Positions 36,110 to 44,500 of a stretch of DNA of 64,000 bases are shown in pieces (within the stretch, counting starts at the first letter, position 1; every line of letters starts with the position of its first letter). Source of the stretch: Micromonospora sediminicola (GTDB taxonomy: Bacteria > Actinomycetota > Actinomycetes > Mycobacteriales > Micromonosporaceae). Position numbers and translations under genes: made by a program. The stretch spans positions 3,920,501-3,984,500 of the forward strand of contig NZ_FLRH01000003.1 of the NCBI RefSeq assembly GCF_900089585.1. The letters are read 5' to 3'. Below the pieces are notes generated by a model. That model did not search any database and was not told where the DNA came from. It worked only from the letters and a program-made list of their open reading frames with translations.

Positions 36110-37501
36110 ATGGACGAGCTGAGGGACCTGTTCCGCCGGGCCGCCGACCACGCGGCCGACTACCGCCGGTCGCTGCCGGACCGGCCGGTCGGACCACCGG
36201 TCGACCAGGCCGCTCTGACCCGGGCGTTCGCCGTTCCGCTGCCGACCGCGCCGACCCCGCCCGAGCGGGTGCTCGCCGACCTGGTCGCCGCCGCCGAGCC
36301 CGGTCTCGTCGCCACCGCCGGGCCGCGCTACTTCGGCTTCGTGGTCGGCGGCGCCTCGCCCGCCGCGACCGCCGCCGACATGCTCGCCGCCGGCTGGGAC
36401 CAGATCGCGTTCAACCCGGTCACCTCGCCGGCCGCCGTCGCCGCCGAGACGGCCGCCGGCGGCTGGCTCAAGGACCTGCTCGGCATCCCGGCGACCGCGT
36501 CGGTCGGCTTCGTCACCGGCGGGCAGGCGGCCAACACCGCCGGCCTCGCCGCCGCCCGGCACCAGGTGCTCGCCGACGGCGGCTGGGACGTGGAACGGCG
36601 CGGGCTGACCGGCGCGCCGCCGGTCCGGGTGCTCGCCGGCGCCGAACGGCACGCCACCGTCGACCGGTCGCTGCGGCTGCTCGGCCTCGGCACCGACGCG
36701 GTACGGGAGGTGCCCGCCGGCCCGCAGGGCGCGATCGACCCGGACGCGCTGGCGGCGGCGCTGCGCGAGGCCGGTCCCGGCCCGACCGTCGTGTGCCTGC
36801 AGGCCGGCAACGTGAACACCGGCGCCTGCGACGAGCTGCGCCGGGCGTGCGACCTGGTGCACCGGCACGGCGGCTGGGTCCACGTCGACGGCGCGTTCGG
36901 GCTGTGGGCGGCGGCCGCACCGACCACCCGGCACCTGGTCGACGGGCTGGAGGCGGCCGACTCGTGGGCCTGCGACGGCCACAAGTGGCTGAACCTGCCG
37001 TACGACACCGCGTTCGCGTTCTGCGCCCGGCCCGATGTGCACGCGGCGGCCCTGTCGTACGCGGCCGCGTACCTCGTGGGTTCCGGCGGCGTGCCGGCGG
37101 GCGCGGACCTCACCGCGGAGTCCTCGCGGCGGGCCCGGGGTTTCGCGGTCTGGGCGGGCCTGCGGGAGCTGGGCCGCGACGGCGTCGCCGCCCTTGTCGA
37201 GCGGTGTTGCGCGCTGGCCCGGCGGTTCGCCGACAGGCTGACCTCGGCCGGGTTCGAGGTGGTCAACGAAGTGGTGCTCAACCAGGTGCTGGTGGGGTTC
37301 GGCGACGACGCGCGCACCGACCGGGTGGTGGCCGCCGCGCAGGTCGACGGGACGTGCTGGGTGGGCGGGACGACGTGGCGGGGGCGGCGGCTGATGCGGA
37401 TCTCGGTGTCGAACGCCACCACGACGGAGGCAGACGTGGACCGGACGGTGGCGGCGCTGGTCCGGCTGGCCCACGGCGCGGGCGAGGGCGTGGTTCACTG
37501 A
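36110..37501 (+). CDS. PLP-dependent group II amino acid decarboxylase
   Basis: A 463-residue enzyme of the aromatic amino acid / glutamate decarboxylase family. The cofactor-binding HVDGAFGLWAAA (aspartate contacting the pyridine nitrogen) precedes the Schiff-base lysine K292 in CDGHKWLNLPYD. GFVTGGQAANTAGLAAARH supplies the phosphate cup. The opening FGFVVGGASPAATAADMLAAGWDQ is common to actinobacterial members annotated as aspartate aminotransferase-family decarboxylases. The substrate amino acid is unknown; no biosynthetic neighbours help. The ATG is fixed by the TAGGGT box. Confidence 0.86.
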   Translation: MDELRDLFRRAADHAADYRRSLPDRPVGPPVDQAALTRAFAVPLPTAPTPPERVLADLVAAAEPGLVATAGPRYFGFVVGGASPAATAADMLAAGWDQIAFNPVTSPAAVAAETAAGGWLKDLLGIPATASVGFVTGGQAANTAGLAAARHQVLADGGWDVERRGLTGAPPVRVLAGAERHATVDRSLRLLGLGTDAVREVPAGPQGAIDPDALAAALREAGPGPTVVCLQAGNVNTGACDELRRACDLVHRHGGWVHVDGAFGLWAAAAPTTRHLVDGLEAADSWACDGHKWLNLPYDTAFAFCARPDVHAAALSYAAAYLVGSGGVPAGADLTAESSRRARGFAVWAGLRELGRDGVAALVERCCALARRFADRLTSAGFEVVNEVVLNQVLVGFGDDARTDRVVAAAQVDGTCWVGGTTWRGRRLMRISVSNATTTEADVDRTVAALVRLAHGAGEGVVH

Positions 37502-37506
37502 CGGCC

Positions 37507-38139
37507 GTGACGTGGCGACGGGCCGCCTGCGCGGCGGTGGTGCTGGTCGTGGCCGTGGCGACCGTCGGCGGATGGCGCTGGTGGCACCAGCGTCCGCCCT
37601 ACGGTCCGGAGGCGCTGCACCTGAGCTCGTCGCTGAAGTTCGTCAGCTACGACGAGGCGCAGGCGGCCCTCGGTCCGGCGTACCAGGCGCCGGTGGCGTC
37701 CGACGGTGACCAGCTGGTGATGGGCCGGGTGTCCTGGCAGACACCGCCGGCGCCGCTGGACGGCGGATACTTCGCGCTGTTCCTCATCGACAAGCGCACC
37801 GACTACAAGCCGCCGGTGTTCGGGGTGTCCGCGCCGCAGCGGAGCGTCGGCATGGGCAGCGCCGGGGTGGAGAACAGGATCCCGGACCGCTACCCGTGGT
37901 TGCGCGGGGCGGGTCACATCCGGGTGGGCGATGGGTGGCTCAGCGCGGGCACCCGACTGGCGATCGGCGACGTCGGCGCCTCGCCGGTGACGTTCGTGGC
38001 GCTCTTCCCGCACCTGGACCGGCCCCTGCGGGACCTTCCGATGGCCAGCGCGCCGGTGACGTTGCCGGACCTGCTGTTGGCGCTGGTCTACATGGGACCC
38101 GACGGGCAGGTCTACTGGGCCCAGCGGCTCCAGGGCTGA
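37507..38139 (+). CDS. Membrane-anchored protein of unknown function
   Basis: A 210-residue protein with an uncleaved N-terminal anchor (about residues 4-24, RRAACAAVVLVVAVATVGGW) and a beta-rich extracytoplasmic domain. No cysteine lipobox is seen. GTG 37507 begins five bases after the decarboxylase stop, so the two are probably co-transcribed. I do not recognise the family and see no catalytic motif. Confidence 0.65.
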   Translation: MTWRRAACAAVVLVVAVATVGGWRWWHQRPPYGPEALHLSSSLKFVSYDEAQAALGPAYQAPVASDGDQLVMGRVSWQTPPAPLDGGYFALFLIDKRTDYKPPVFGVSAPQRSVGMGSAGVENRIPDRYPWLRGAGHIRVGDGWLSAGTRLAIGDVGASPVTFVALFPHLDRPLRDLPMASAPVTLPDLLLALVYMGPDGQVYWAQRLQG

Positions 38140-38302
38140 ACACGCCGCCCCCAGCCGGCGAGGCGCAACAGATGCCCCCCATCCGTCCTCACGCTCCCAC
38201 GTGACGCTGCTCGTCCGCCGGGGATGGCGCCACACGGGGCATACACAGAGCGCGACCGGTTGGTAGCGTGACGGTCACCGGTGTCCCTTGGGGAGGGTGG
38301 CC

Positions 38303-38704
38303 ATGTGGGCGGACGAGGCCGCGTTGGACGCGGCGACGCGCCGGCTCGACGAGTGGGAGTCGTCCCTCGCCGACCGGGCGACCCGCGCCCGTGACCTGTC
38401 CGCGCGCACGCAGGCGCTGACCGGCACCGCCCGCAGCGCCGACGGCCTGGTCGAGGTCACCGTCGACCCGTCCGGGTCGCTGGCCGACCTCCGGCTGGAC
38501 GAACGCATCCGACAGCACTCCGCCGCCCACACCGCCCGGCAGATCCTGGCGACCGCCCGAGCGGCCCGCGCCGACCTGCTGCGACACCTCACCGAGGCGA
38601 CCACGCAGGCCCTCGGCGAGGACGACCCGGCCGCACGCGCGATCGTCGAGAGCCACCGGCGACGGCTCGACCCCGACCCTGGCGCGCCGGATGCCGGGCG
38701 GTGA
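38303..38704 (+). CDS. YbaB/EbfC-family protein, ESX-locus type
   Basis: A 133-residue protein with the YbaB/EbfC alpha/beta core: a helical N-terminus, then GLVEVTVDPSGSLADLRLDERIRQHSAAH in segments, and a long C-terminal helix. True YbaB is a nucleoid protein, but in actinobacteria divergent copies are regularly encoded beside WXG100/EspC-type secreted proteins and are probably accessory factors. ATG 38303 is preceded by GGGAGG at 6 bases. It overlaps the next gene by 14 bases and starts a tightly packed five-gene locus. Confidence 0.82.
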   Translation: MWADEAALDAATRRLDEWESSLADRATRARDLSARTQALTGTARSADGLVEVTVDPSGSLADLRLDERIRQHSAAHTARQILATARAARADLLRHLTEATTQALGEDDPAARAIVESHRRRLDPDPGAPDAGR

Positions 38705-39011
38705 GGGCCTCCAGGTCGACCCGGACGACCTGACCGCCCACGCCAGCCACCTGCATCGCTGCGCCGACCGCATCGACACCGCGCGCGGCGCCGGCCAGCA
38801 GGTCCGGTTGAGCGCCGACGCGTACGGGCAGCTCTGCGCGATCATGCCGCTCCTGCTCGACGGCCTCCAGCGCACCCTGACCGACGGCATCGGCACCGCC
38901 GCCGCCTCGGTCCGCGACACCGCCGACAAGGTGCGCGCCGGCGCCGAACGCTACCGCGCCTCCGACGCTCACGCCGCCCACCTCCTACACCGGGTGCGGC
39001 AGCGGCGGTGA
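38691..39011 (+). CDS. EspC-like / WXG100-related ESX secretion protein
   Basis: A 106-residue all-helical protein: LQVDPDDLTAHASHLHRCADRID then a second helix from about residue 60 to 100, matching the ESX-1 secretion-associated EspC (DUF2580) family. Such proteins form helical hairpins exported by the type VII system, often as partners of larger toxins. The start overlaps the YbaB-like gene and the stop overlaps the toxin gene as GTGA, which indicates stoichiometric production. Confidence 0.82.
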   Translation: MPGGEGLQVDPDDLTAHASHLHRCADRIDTARGAGQQVRLSADAYGQLCAIMPLLLDGLQRTLTDGIGTAAASVRDTADKVRAGAERYRASDAHAAHLLHRVRQRR

Positions 39012-40162
39012 CCACCAACCCGCTGGTCGCCACCGCGACGGACGCCGGCCCCAGCGCCTGGGCCGGCGTGTGGATCTGCGAGGACATCGAACTCATCGCC
39101 CAGGGCGTCCGCACCGGCAGCTGGATCGACGGCGGCCTCGGCGTGGTCAGCGCCGGCCTGGACGCGCTCGCTCTGGTGTCCGACCCGGCCGGCGCGCTCC
39201 TGCAGTACGGCATCGCCTGGCTCATCGAGCACGTCCGGCCGCTCAGCGAGGCCCTGGACTGGCTCGCCGGCGACCCGGCCGCCATCACCGCGCACGCCCA
39301 GACTTGGCGCAACGTCGCCGCGTCGTTGCGGGAGGACGCCGCCGAGCTGGCGCACGCCGTCCGCACCGAGGTCGCCGGCTGGACCGGGACCGCCGCCACC
39401 GGCTACCGCCGCTGGGCCGGCGAGCAGCAACAGGCGATCACCGGGCTGGCGCAGGGGGCCGAGGCGATGGCCGCGATCACCGAGGGCGCCGCCGGCCTGG
39501 TCGCTGCCGTGCGACTGCTGGTCCGCGACGCCGTCGCCGCCTGCGTGTCCCGCCTGATCGTGTACGCGACCGAACTGGTCGCCTCGGCCGGGCTCGCGAC
39601 GCCGCTGGTCGTCGAGCAGGTGACCACGACGGTGGCGTCCTGGGGAGCGCGGATCGCGCGGCTGGTGCGGGGGTTGTTGGCGAGCCTGCGGCGATTGATG
39701 CCGGAGGTGCGACGGCTCGGCAATCTGATCGAGAAACTGAAGGAGGCGTTAAGCCGCCTGCGACGCCAGCCCTCTGAGCCCCACCCACCGCACGAGAGCG
39801 AACCACCACGGACACCTCGTGGCCCCGACGCGCCCGATTTCAGCAATCCTGAGATCGACTCTCGGAAGATCACGGGCTACGCGATGAACCCTGAGCACCC
39901 CGTCGGCAGGAACAAGTATCGGGTCATCAACGCGGCCACCGGGCTCGGCCCGGACGACGCAGCGGTGATCGAGCAGCAGATCCGCGACGGAGTGCGGCAC
40001 GGATCACCGGTCGCGGGCAAGGTCGACCAGTACGGCCATCGCTGGTCGGTGGACGTGCCCCTGACCGGTCCCTCCGGAACTATCCTGGTCCGGACCGCCT
40101 GGATCCTGGAAGCAGGTGGGTCCACACCACGTCTGGTCACCATCTCGTTCCCGCCGAAGTGA
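39008..40162 (+). CDS. WXG-domain polymorphic toxin with DUF6883-like C-terminus
   Basis: A 384-residue candidate type VII effector. Residues 1-250 are helical, with hydrophobic stretches and a WXG turn W125-T-G in GWTGTAATGYRRW. A Pro/Glu-rich linker (about 256-272, HPPHESEPPRTPR) separates the C-terminal domain (about 276-384). That domain has KITGYAMNPEHPVGRNKYRVINAATG, resembling the DUF6883 domain found at the end of polymorphic toxins. The C-terminal region is less GC-rich than the N-terminal, consistent with module swapping. GTG 39008 overlaps the EspC-like stop. The toxic activity of this domain is not known to me. Confidence 0.75.
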   Translation: MTTNPLVATATDAGPSAWAGVWICEDIELIAQGVRTGSWIDGGLGVVSAGLDALALVSDPAGALLQYGIAWLIEHVRPLSEALDWLAGDPAAITAHAQTWRNVAASLREDAAELAHAVRTEVAGWTGTAATGYRRWAGEQQQAITGLAQGAEAMAAITEGAAGLVAAVRLLVRDAVAACVSRLIVYATELVASAGLATPLVVEQVTTTVASWGARIARLVRGLLASLRRLMPEVRRLGNLIEKLKEALSRLRRQPSEPHPPHESEPPRTPRGPDAPDFSNPEIDSRKITGYAMNPEHPVGRNKYRVINAATGLGPDDAAVIEQQIRDGVRHGSPVAGKVDQYGHRWSVDVPLTGPSGTILVRTAWILEAGGSTPRLVTISFPPK

Positions 40163-40362
40163 GGGCACCCGTGGAGCTGTACGACCTGGTCGAACTCAGG
40201 CACGCCATTCCGGAGGAGAACCTGCCCGCCGGGGCGGTCGGCACCATCGTGCACGTGTTCCACCGGCCCGAACTTGCGTATGAGGTGGAGTTCACCGACG
40301 AGGAGGGTCGGACCTTGAGCAGCGTGGCCCTTACACCTGATGAGATCCGGCAGCGGCCCTGA
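40159..40362 (+). CDS. DUF4926-like protein, probable immunity partner
   Basis: A 67-residue protein (63 if GTG 40171 is used) with ELYDLVELRHAIPEENLPAGAVGTIVHVF and YEVEFTDEEGRT, the SH3-like beta barrel of DUF4926. DUF4926 genes commonly follow DUF6883 toxins, so this is the probable cognate immunity protein. GTG 40159 overlaps the toxin stop (GTGA), as expected for a toxin-antitoxin-like coupling. There is no signal peptide, so it would act in the cytoplasm. Confidence 0.75.
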   Translation: MRAPVELYDLVELRHAIPEENLPAGAVGTIVHVFHRPELAYEVEFTDEEGRTLSSVALTPDEIRQRP

Positions 40363-40381
40363 TCGGGCCAAGGAGTTCGTC

Positions 40382-40612
40382 ATGGGGATGATGGTGTCGG
40401 CCCGCCGAGTTGGGGCAGCCGCGCACGAAGTGCGCTACGAGTTCGGTTTCGCGGACAGGTTCGACCGCATCCTGGTCCTTGATCCGCGGACCTTGCGGGC
40501 GCGTGTCGAGGACGGCCACTTCGATGCCGCCGCCAGCGCCATCACCGCCAAGATCGTCAGTTCCTGGCGGGACCTCGGCGACCTTCCGCAACGGGTGCTC
40601 TTCGCCAGTTAG
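40382..40612 (+). CDS. Small protein of unknown function at the toxin locus
   Basis: A 76-residue protein. ATG 40382 is chosen over an earlier in-frame start because AAGGAG (40370-40375) precedes it by 6 bases. The sequence VRYEFGFADRFDRILVLDPRTLRARVED looks like a compact alpha/beta fold and the composition suits an immunity or accessory protein, but I do not recognise the family. It sits 19 bases behind the DUF4926 gene on the same strand, in the same lower-GC patch. Confidence 0.6.
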   Translation: MGMMVSARRVGAAAHEVRYEFGFADRFDRILVLDPRTLRARVEDGHFDAAASAITAKIVSSWRDLGDLPQRVLFAS

Positions 40613-40676
40613 CGGCCCTTCAACCGGCCCATCCATCTGCAACGGCAAGCGATGCGAGCGCCAGCCGAACACGCGG

Positions 40677-41363
40677 TCAAGGCCAGGTGGGCGGGGGCGG
40701 GCCGAACGCGCGGCGACCGGCGCGTACCGCCAGCGTGGCGAGGGCGGCGTTCGCGCCACCACCGATCAACGCACCGATACCGAACGGCGCCACTCGGCCG
40801 AGAACGATGATTCCCTGCTTGGTCCCGTACTTGGTGACGAAGTGCTTTCCCAGGACCTTGTTGATCTGCTTCAACGTCTCGCTGGGCACCTTCGCGACCA
40901 CCTGACGTCCCCAGTGCTGCCCCGTGCGCTCGGCGACCCTGCTGATGGTGGCGGAGCCGGATCCGCCGAGCATGATCCCCATGACGATCGTTCGACGGCG
41001 TTCGATCTCGTCGATGCGGACTCCGTGGACTTCGGCGATCGAGAGCGCGAAGAGGGCGCTCAGCTCGAGAGACGACAGCGCCTCGCCGGCCGAGAGCGCC
41101 AGGGCGACGCCGGTGCCGACGCCGGGCGCGGCCGCCGCCCCGCCCACGGCGGCACCCGTTCCGGTCAGTGCGCTGACGTACATCCGTTCCAGGTTTCGGA
41201 TCACCTGTTCAGGCGTGGCCTCGGGGTTCCGATGGCGGGCCCGGGCGATGTTCTTGGCCACCAGTGGGCTCTGGATGGCGATGGCCTTGTCCAACAGGGC
41301 GAGGACTCGCTGCCCAGGTACGGCTTCCTCGGTAACCGGTCCGTCGAGGGCATCTGTCGCCAT
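40677..41363 (-). CDS. EcsC-family protein
   Basis: A 228-residue protein resembling EcsC (named from the Bacillus ecs operon). After a helical N-terminus, a Gly/Ala-rich amphipathic and hydrophobic region (about residues 68-95, ALTGTGAAVGGAAAAPGVGTGVALALSAGEAL) and a second one near 190-215 (FGIGALIGGGANAALATLAVRAG) suggest membrane association. ATG 41361-41363 is supported by AAGGAG 8 bases upstream. EcsC proteins occur near defence and membrane-stress genes, but no biochemical role is established. It is encoded 162 bases downstream of the giant helicase on the same strand. Confidence 0.8.
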   Translation of the reverse strand: MATDALDGPVTEEAVPGQRVLALLDKAIAIQSPLVAKNIARARHRNPEATPEQVIRNLERMYVSALTGTGAAVGGAAAAPGVGTGVALALSAGEALSSLELSALFALSIAEVHGVRIDEIERRRTIVMGIMLGGSGSATISRVAERTGQHWGRQVVAKVPSETLKQINKVLGKHFVTKYGTKQGIIVLGRVAPFGIGALIGGGANAALATLAVRAGRRAFGPPPPTWP

Positions 41364-41525
41364 CCCGTGAACTCCTTCGACTGTCAGTTCCGACCGAGCC
41401 TCCATTCGATCAGCGAAGCGGACCTCTGCGCTAGATCGTTGATCTGCGGAAAGTGGACGCTGAACAGTCGCCGCCGTCGACCTGCTGGACGAAGCGATCA
41501 TCGTCCGTTCGACGGCAAGGATGCG
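41364..41525. other. Intergenic spacer, no gene seen
   Basis: 162 bases of moderately lower GC between the helicase stop and the EcsC start. Apart from the EcsC ribosome site (AAGGAG on the minus strand) I see no clear promoter or hairpin. Confidence 0.5.
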
Positions 41526-44500
41526 TCAGCTCAGGGTGAGGCGCCGCTCCTCGTCGAACCGGACCCGGCCGCTGGTCACCGCCACGTGCAGGCCGTACCG
41601 CAGCAGGCGGTCGATCTTCTCGGTGCGCCGCCGGTAGCCGAGGCGCTCCAAGCCGGCGCGCAGCAGCCGTTCCTCGTCGAGGCTCGGCACGCCCTGCAGG
41701 ACGTGGATGAACGCGTTCGCCACCTCCTCGGGCGGCACCTCCTCGAACGCGCGGTCGTTGCTGACCTGGGTGACCCGGTACGCCTGCCAGCTGCGCGGGT
41801 CCGTTCCCTCGGGCCAGGCGTAGCGCCCGACCGTCGGGTGGTCGTACCACCGGCGGGCGTCGACGAGCGCGAGGACGGCGAGCCGCCGGTCCTCCCGGGT
41901 ACGCAGGAAGCCGAACCGGGCCAGCGCCAGGCGGGCGAGGCGGTGCTGTTCGACCGGCCCCTCGACCGCGATGATCTCCCGCAGCGCCTCGCGGACCAGC
42001 CCGCGTACCCGTTGGTCGCTGGTGAGCAGGTCGAGGTCGCCCTGGTCGCCGAGCGGCGTCGGGGCGTACGGGACGAAGGGCCGGACCTCGACGGTGCCGG
42101 CGGCCGCCGGCGACGCGGTCGTGACGGCGGGGCCCGGTGCGGTGACGAGGCTCGTCACCGGTGCCGGCGCGAACGGCTCGCCGTTCTCCTCCACGCCCGA
42201 CTCCGACGCGACGGGCAGGCGAGGTGACGGCACCTCGACCTCGCCGAGAGCCGGGACGGGCGCGGGCTCGGGCTCGTCGGCGCGGGAGACCGCCTCGTCG
42301 ACCCGGTCGAGCAGCGTCGCCCGGTCGCGGAGCCACGCCGGCAGCCAGAACCGGACCACCGCCGACCAGCCCATGATCTGCCGCAGCAGCGCCGGCGCCG
42401 AGTCCCGGTCGGCCACCGTGGGTCGCGCGCTCCACTCGGGGCCGTCCAGCATGACCGCCACCTGCCACCGCGGCGATCCGGGCCGGCGTACGGCGATGTC
42501 CACCGTGAAGTCGGACAGGCCGTGCGCGGTACGCACCTCGTGACCGCGTTCGCGCAGCGCGTCGGCGACCTCGTCGCGGATGCGGTTGCGTCGCTCGGCC
42601 CGGTCGGTGGCCAGGTCACCCAGCCGGTCGGGGCCGGCCGTCGCCATCTCGCAGTATGCCCGCAGGTGCTGGGTGCCGACGGCGGAGGTGCGGGACAGGT
42701 CGATGTCGGCCGGGTCGAACGAGGAGTAGAGGACGACCTGCCTGCGGGCCCGGGTGATCGCGACGTTGAGCCGCCGCTCGCCGCCGACCTGGCTGAGCGG
42801 GCCGAAGTTCAGCGGGAGCTGCCCGGTCTCCGGGTTGGTGGAGAAGGCCAGCGAGAACAGGACGACGTCCCGCTCGTCACCCTGCACGTTCTCCAGGTTC
42901 TTCACGAAGATCGGCTCGGCGACGGCGCCGGAGAGGTGTTCCCGGACGATCGGGTCGCCGCTGTCCTCCAGCAGGTTGAGGATGAGATCCCGCTGCTGGA
43001 TGTTGAAGGTGACCACGCCGACCGACTGCCCGGCGGTGGCCGGGTCGTGCAGGCGGCGGGTGATGTCGGCCAGGACGGCCCGCGCCTCGACCTCGTTGGT
43101 TCGGGTCCCGCCGCGGTCGTACCGGCCGTCGACCCGCCGCCAGGTGATGCCGGCGGAGCTGCTGGCGCCGGGTGACGGGAGGCTGGAGAGCTTGTTGTCG
43201 TAGTAGTAGCGGTTGGAGAACGCGATCAGCGACTCGTCGTGGCTGCGGTAGTGCCAGGACAGCCACCGCTGCGGCAGCCCGCACTCGACGGCTTCGCTGA
43301 GGATGCTCTCCAGGTCCTCCAGCACCGGCGCCTCGCCGTCGGGGGCCTCGTCGACGGTGTGGCTGGCCTGCATGATGCTGCTCGGCGGCATCTGCCGGGA
43401 GTCGCCGACGATCACCGCGGCGCGGCCACGTCCCATCGCGCCGACCGCCTCGGCGACCCGGATCTGCGACGCCTCGTCGAAGACGACCAGGTCGAACCGC
43501 CGACTCCCCGGGGCCAGGAAGTTCGCCGCCGATGCGGGACTGACCAGCACGCACGGCGTCAGCGCCAGAACGACGTCCGGGTACAGCTCGAACAACTCCC
43601 GGAACGAGCGGCCGCCGCGCTTGCGGCGCAGCTCGGCGGCGAAGTCGGCGAAGCGTCCGCGCCGGTCGGTCGGGCTGAAGGGGCGGCGGGCGACCAGCAC
43701 CGACGGCAGGCGCTCGGGCAGTGCCGACCGCAGCTCGCCGGCGGCGGTCTCGAACTGGGCGATCTCGTCGTCGTGCAGCTCCGGGTCGAAGTACTGCAGG
43801 CCGCCGGCCCGCGCCCGCTCGGCGAGGGAGGCGGTGGCGACGCCCCGCCGGTACGCCTCCTCGGCGAACTGTCCGGCCACCTCGGCCCGCAGCAGTCGGT
43901 CGCGGTAGTCGGCGAGGCCGGCGGAGGCGAGCACGTCGGCGTGGCCGAGCGCGGTGGCCCAGCGGCGCAGCGGAAAGAGCTCCTCGGTCCGTAGCTCGTG
44001 CAGCCAGGTCGCGCCGTCGCGCTGCCAGGCGTCGACCCAGTGCGCGTCGGCGGCCCAGAGGGCCAGTTCCGGCTCCCCGGACCGCAGCACCCCGCGCCAG
44101 GCCCGCCAGCGGGCGGCGACCCGGTCGAGCAGGGCGGCGTCGGCGTCGGTGACACCACGCCGGAACAGCTCCCACGCCTGCGGGTGGCGGGCCAGCAGCG
44201 CCCGCCCGACGCGGGTCGCCTCGATCGACTCGGCGAGCCGACGCGGCGCGCCCGGGTCGGTGGGCAGCCACCCGGGCAGGTGCAGGCCACCCAGCGCGCC
44301 CGCCTGCCGGTGCAGCTCCGCGGCCTGCGCCTGCGCGGCGACCAGCCGGCCGGTGGTCACCTCGATCTGCTCGGCGTCGAGCGTCGCGCCGGCGACCAGG
44401 TGCACCGCCAGCCGGTCGACGACGGCCTGTCGCCGCTTGCGCTTGCCGAAGACCTTCTTCGCCGCCTCCTGCGCCTCGGCGTGCCAGGCGACCAGCTCGG

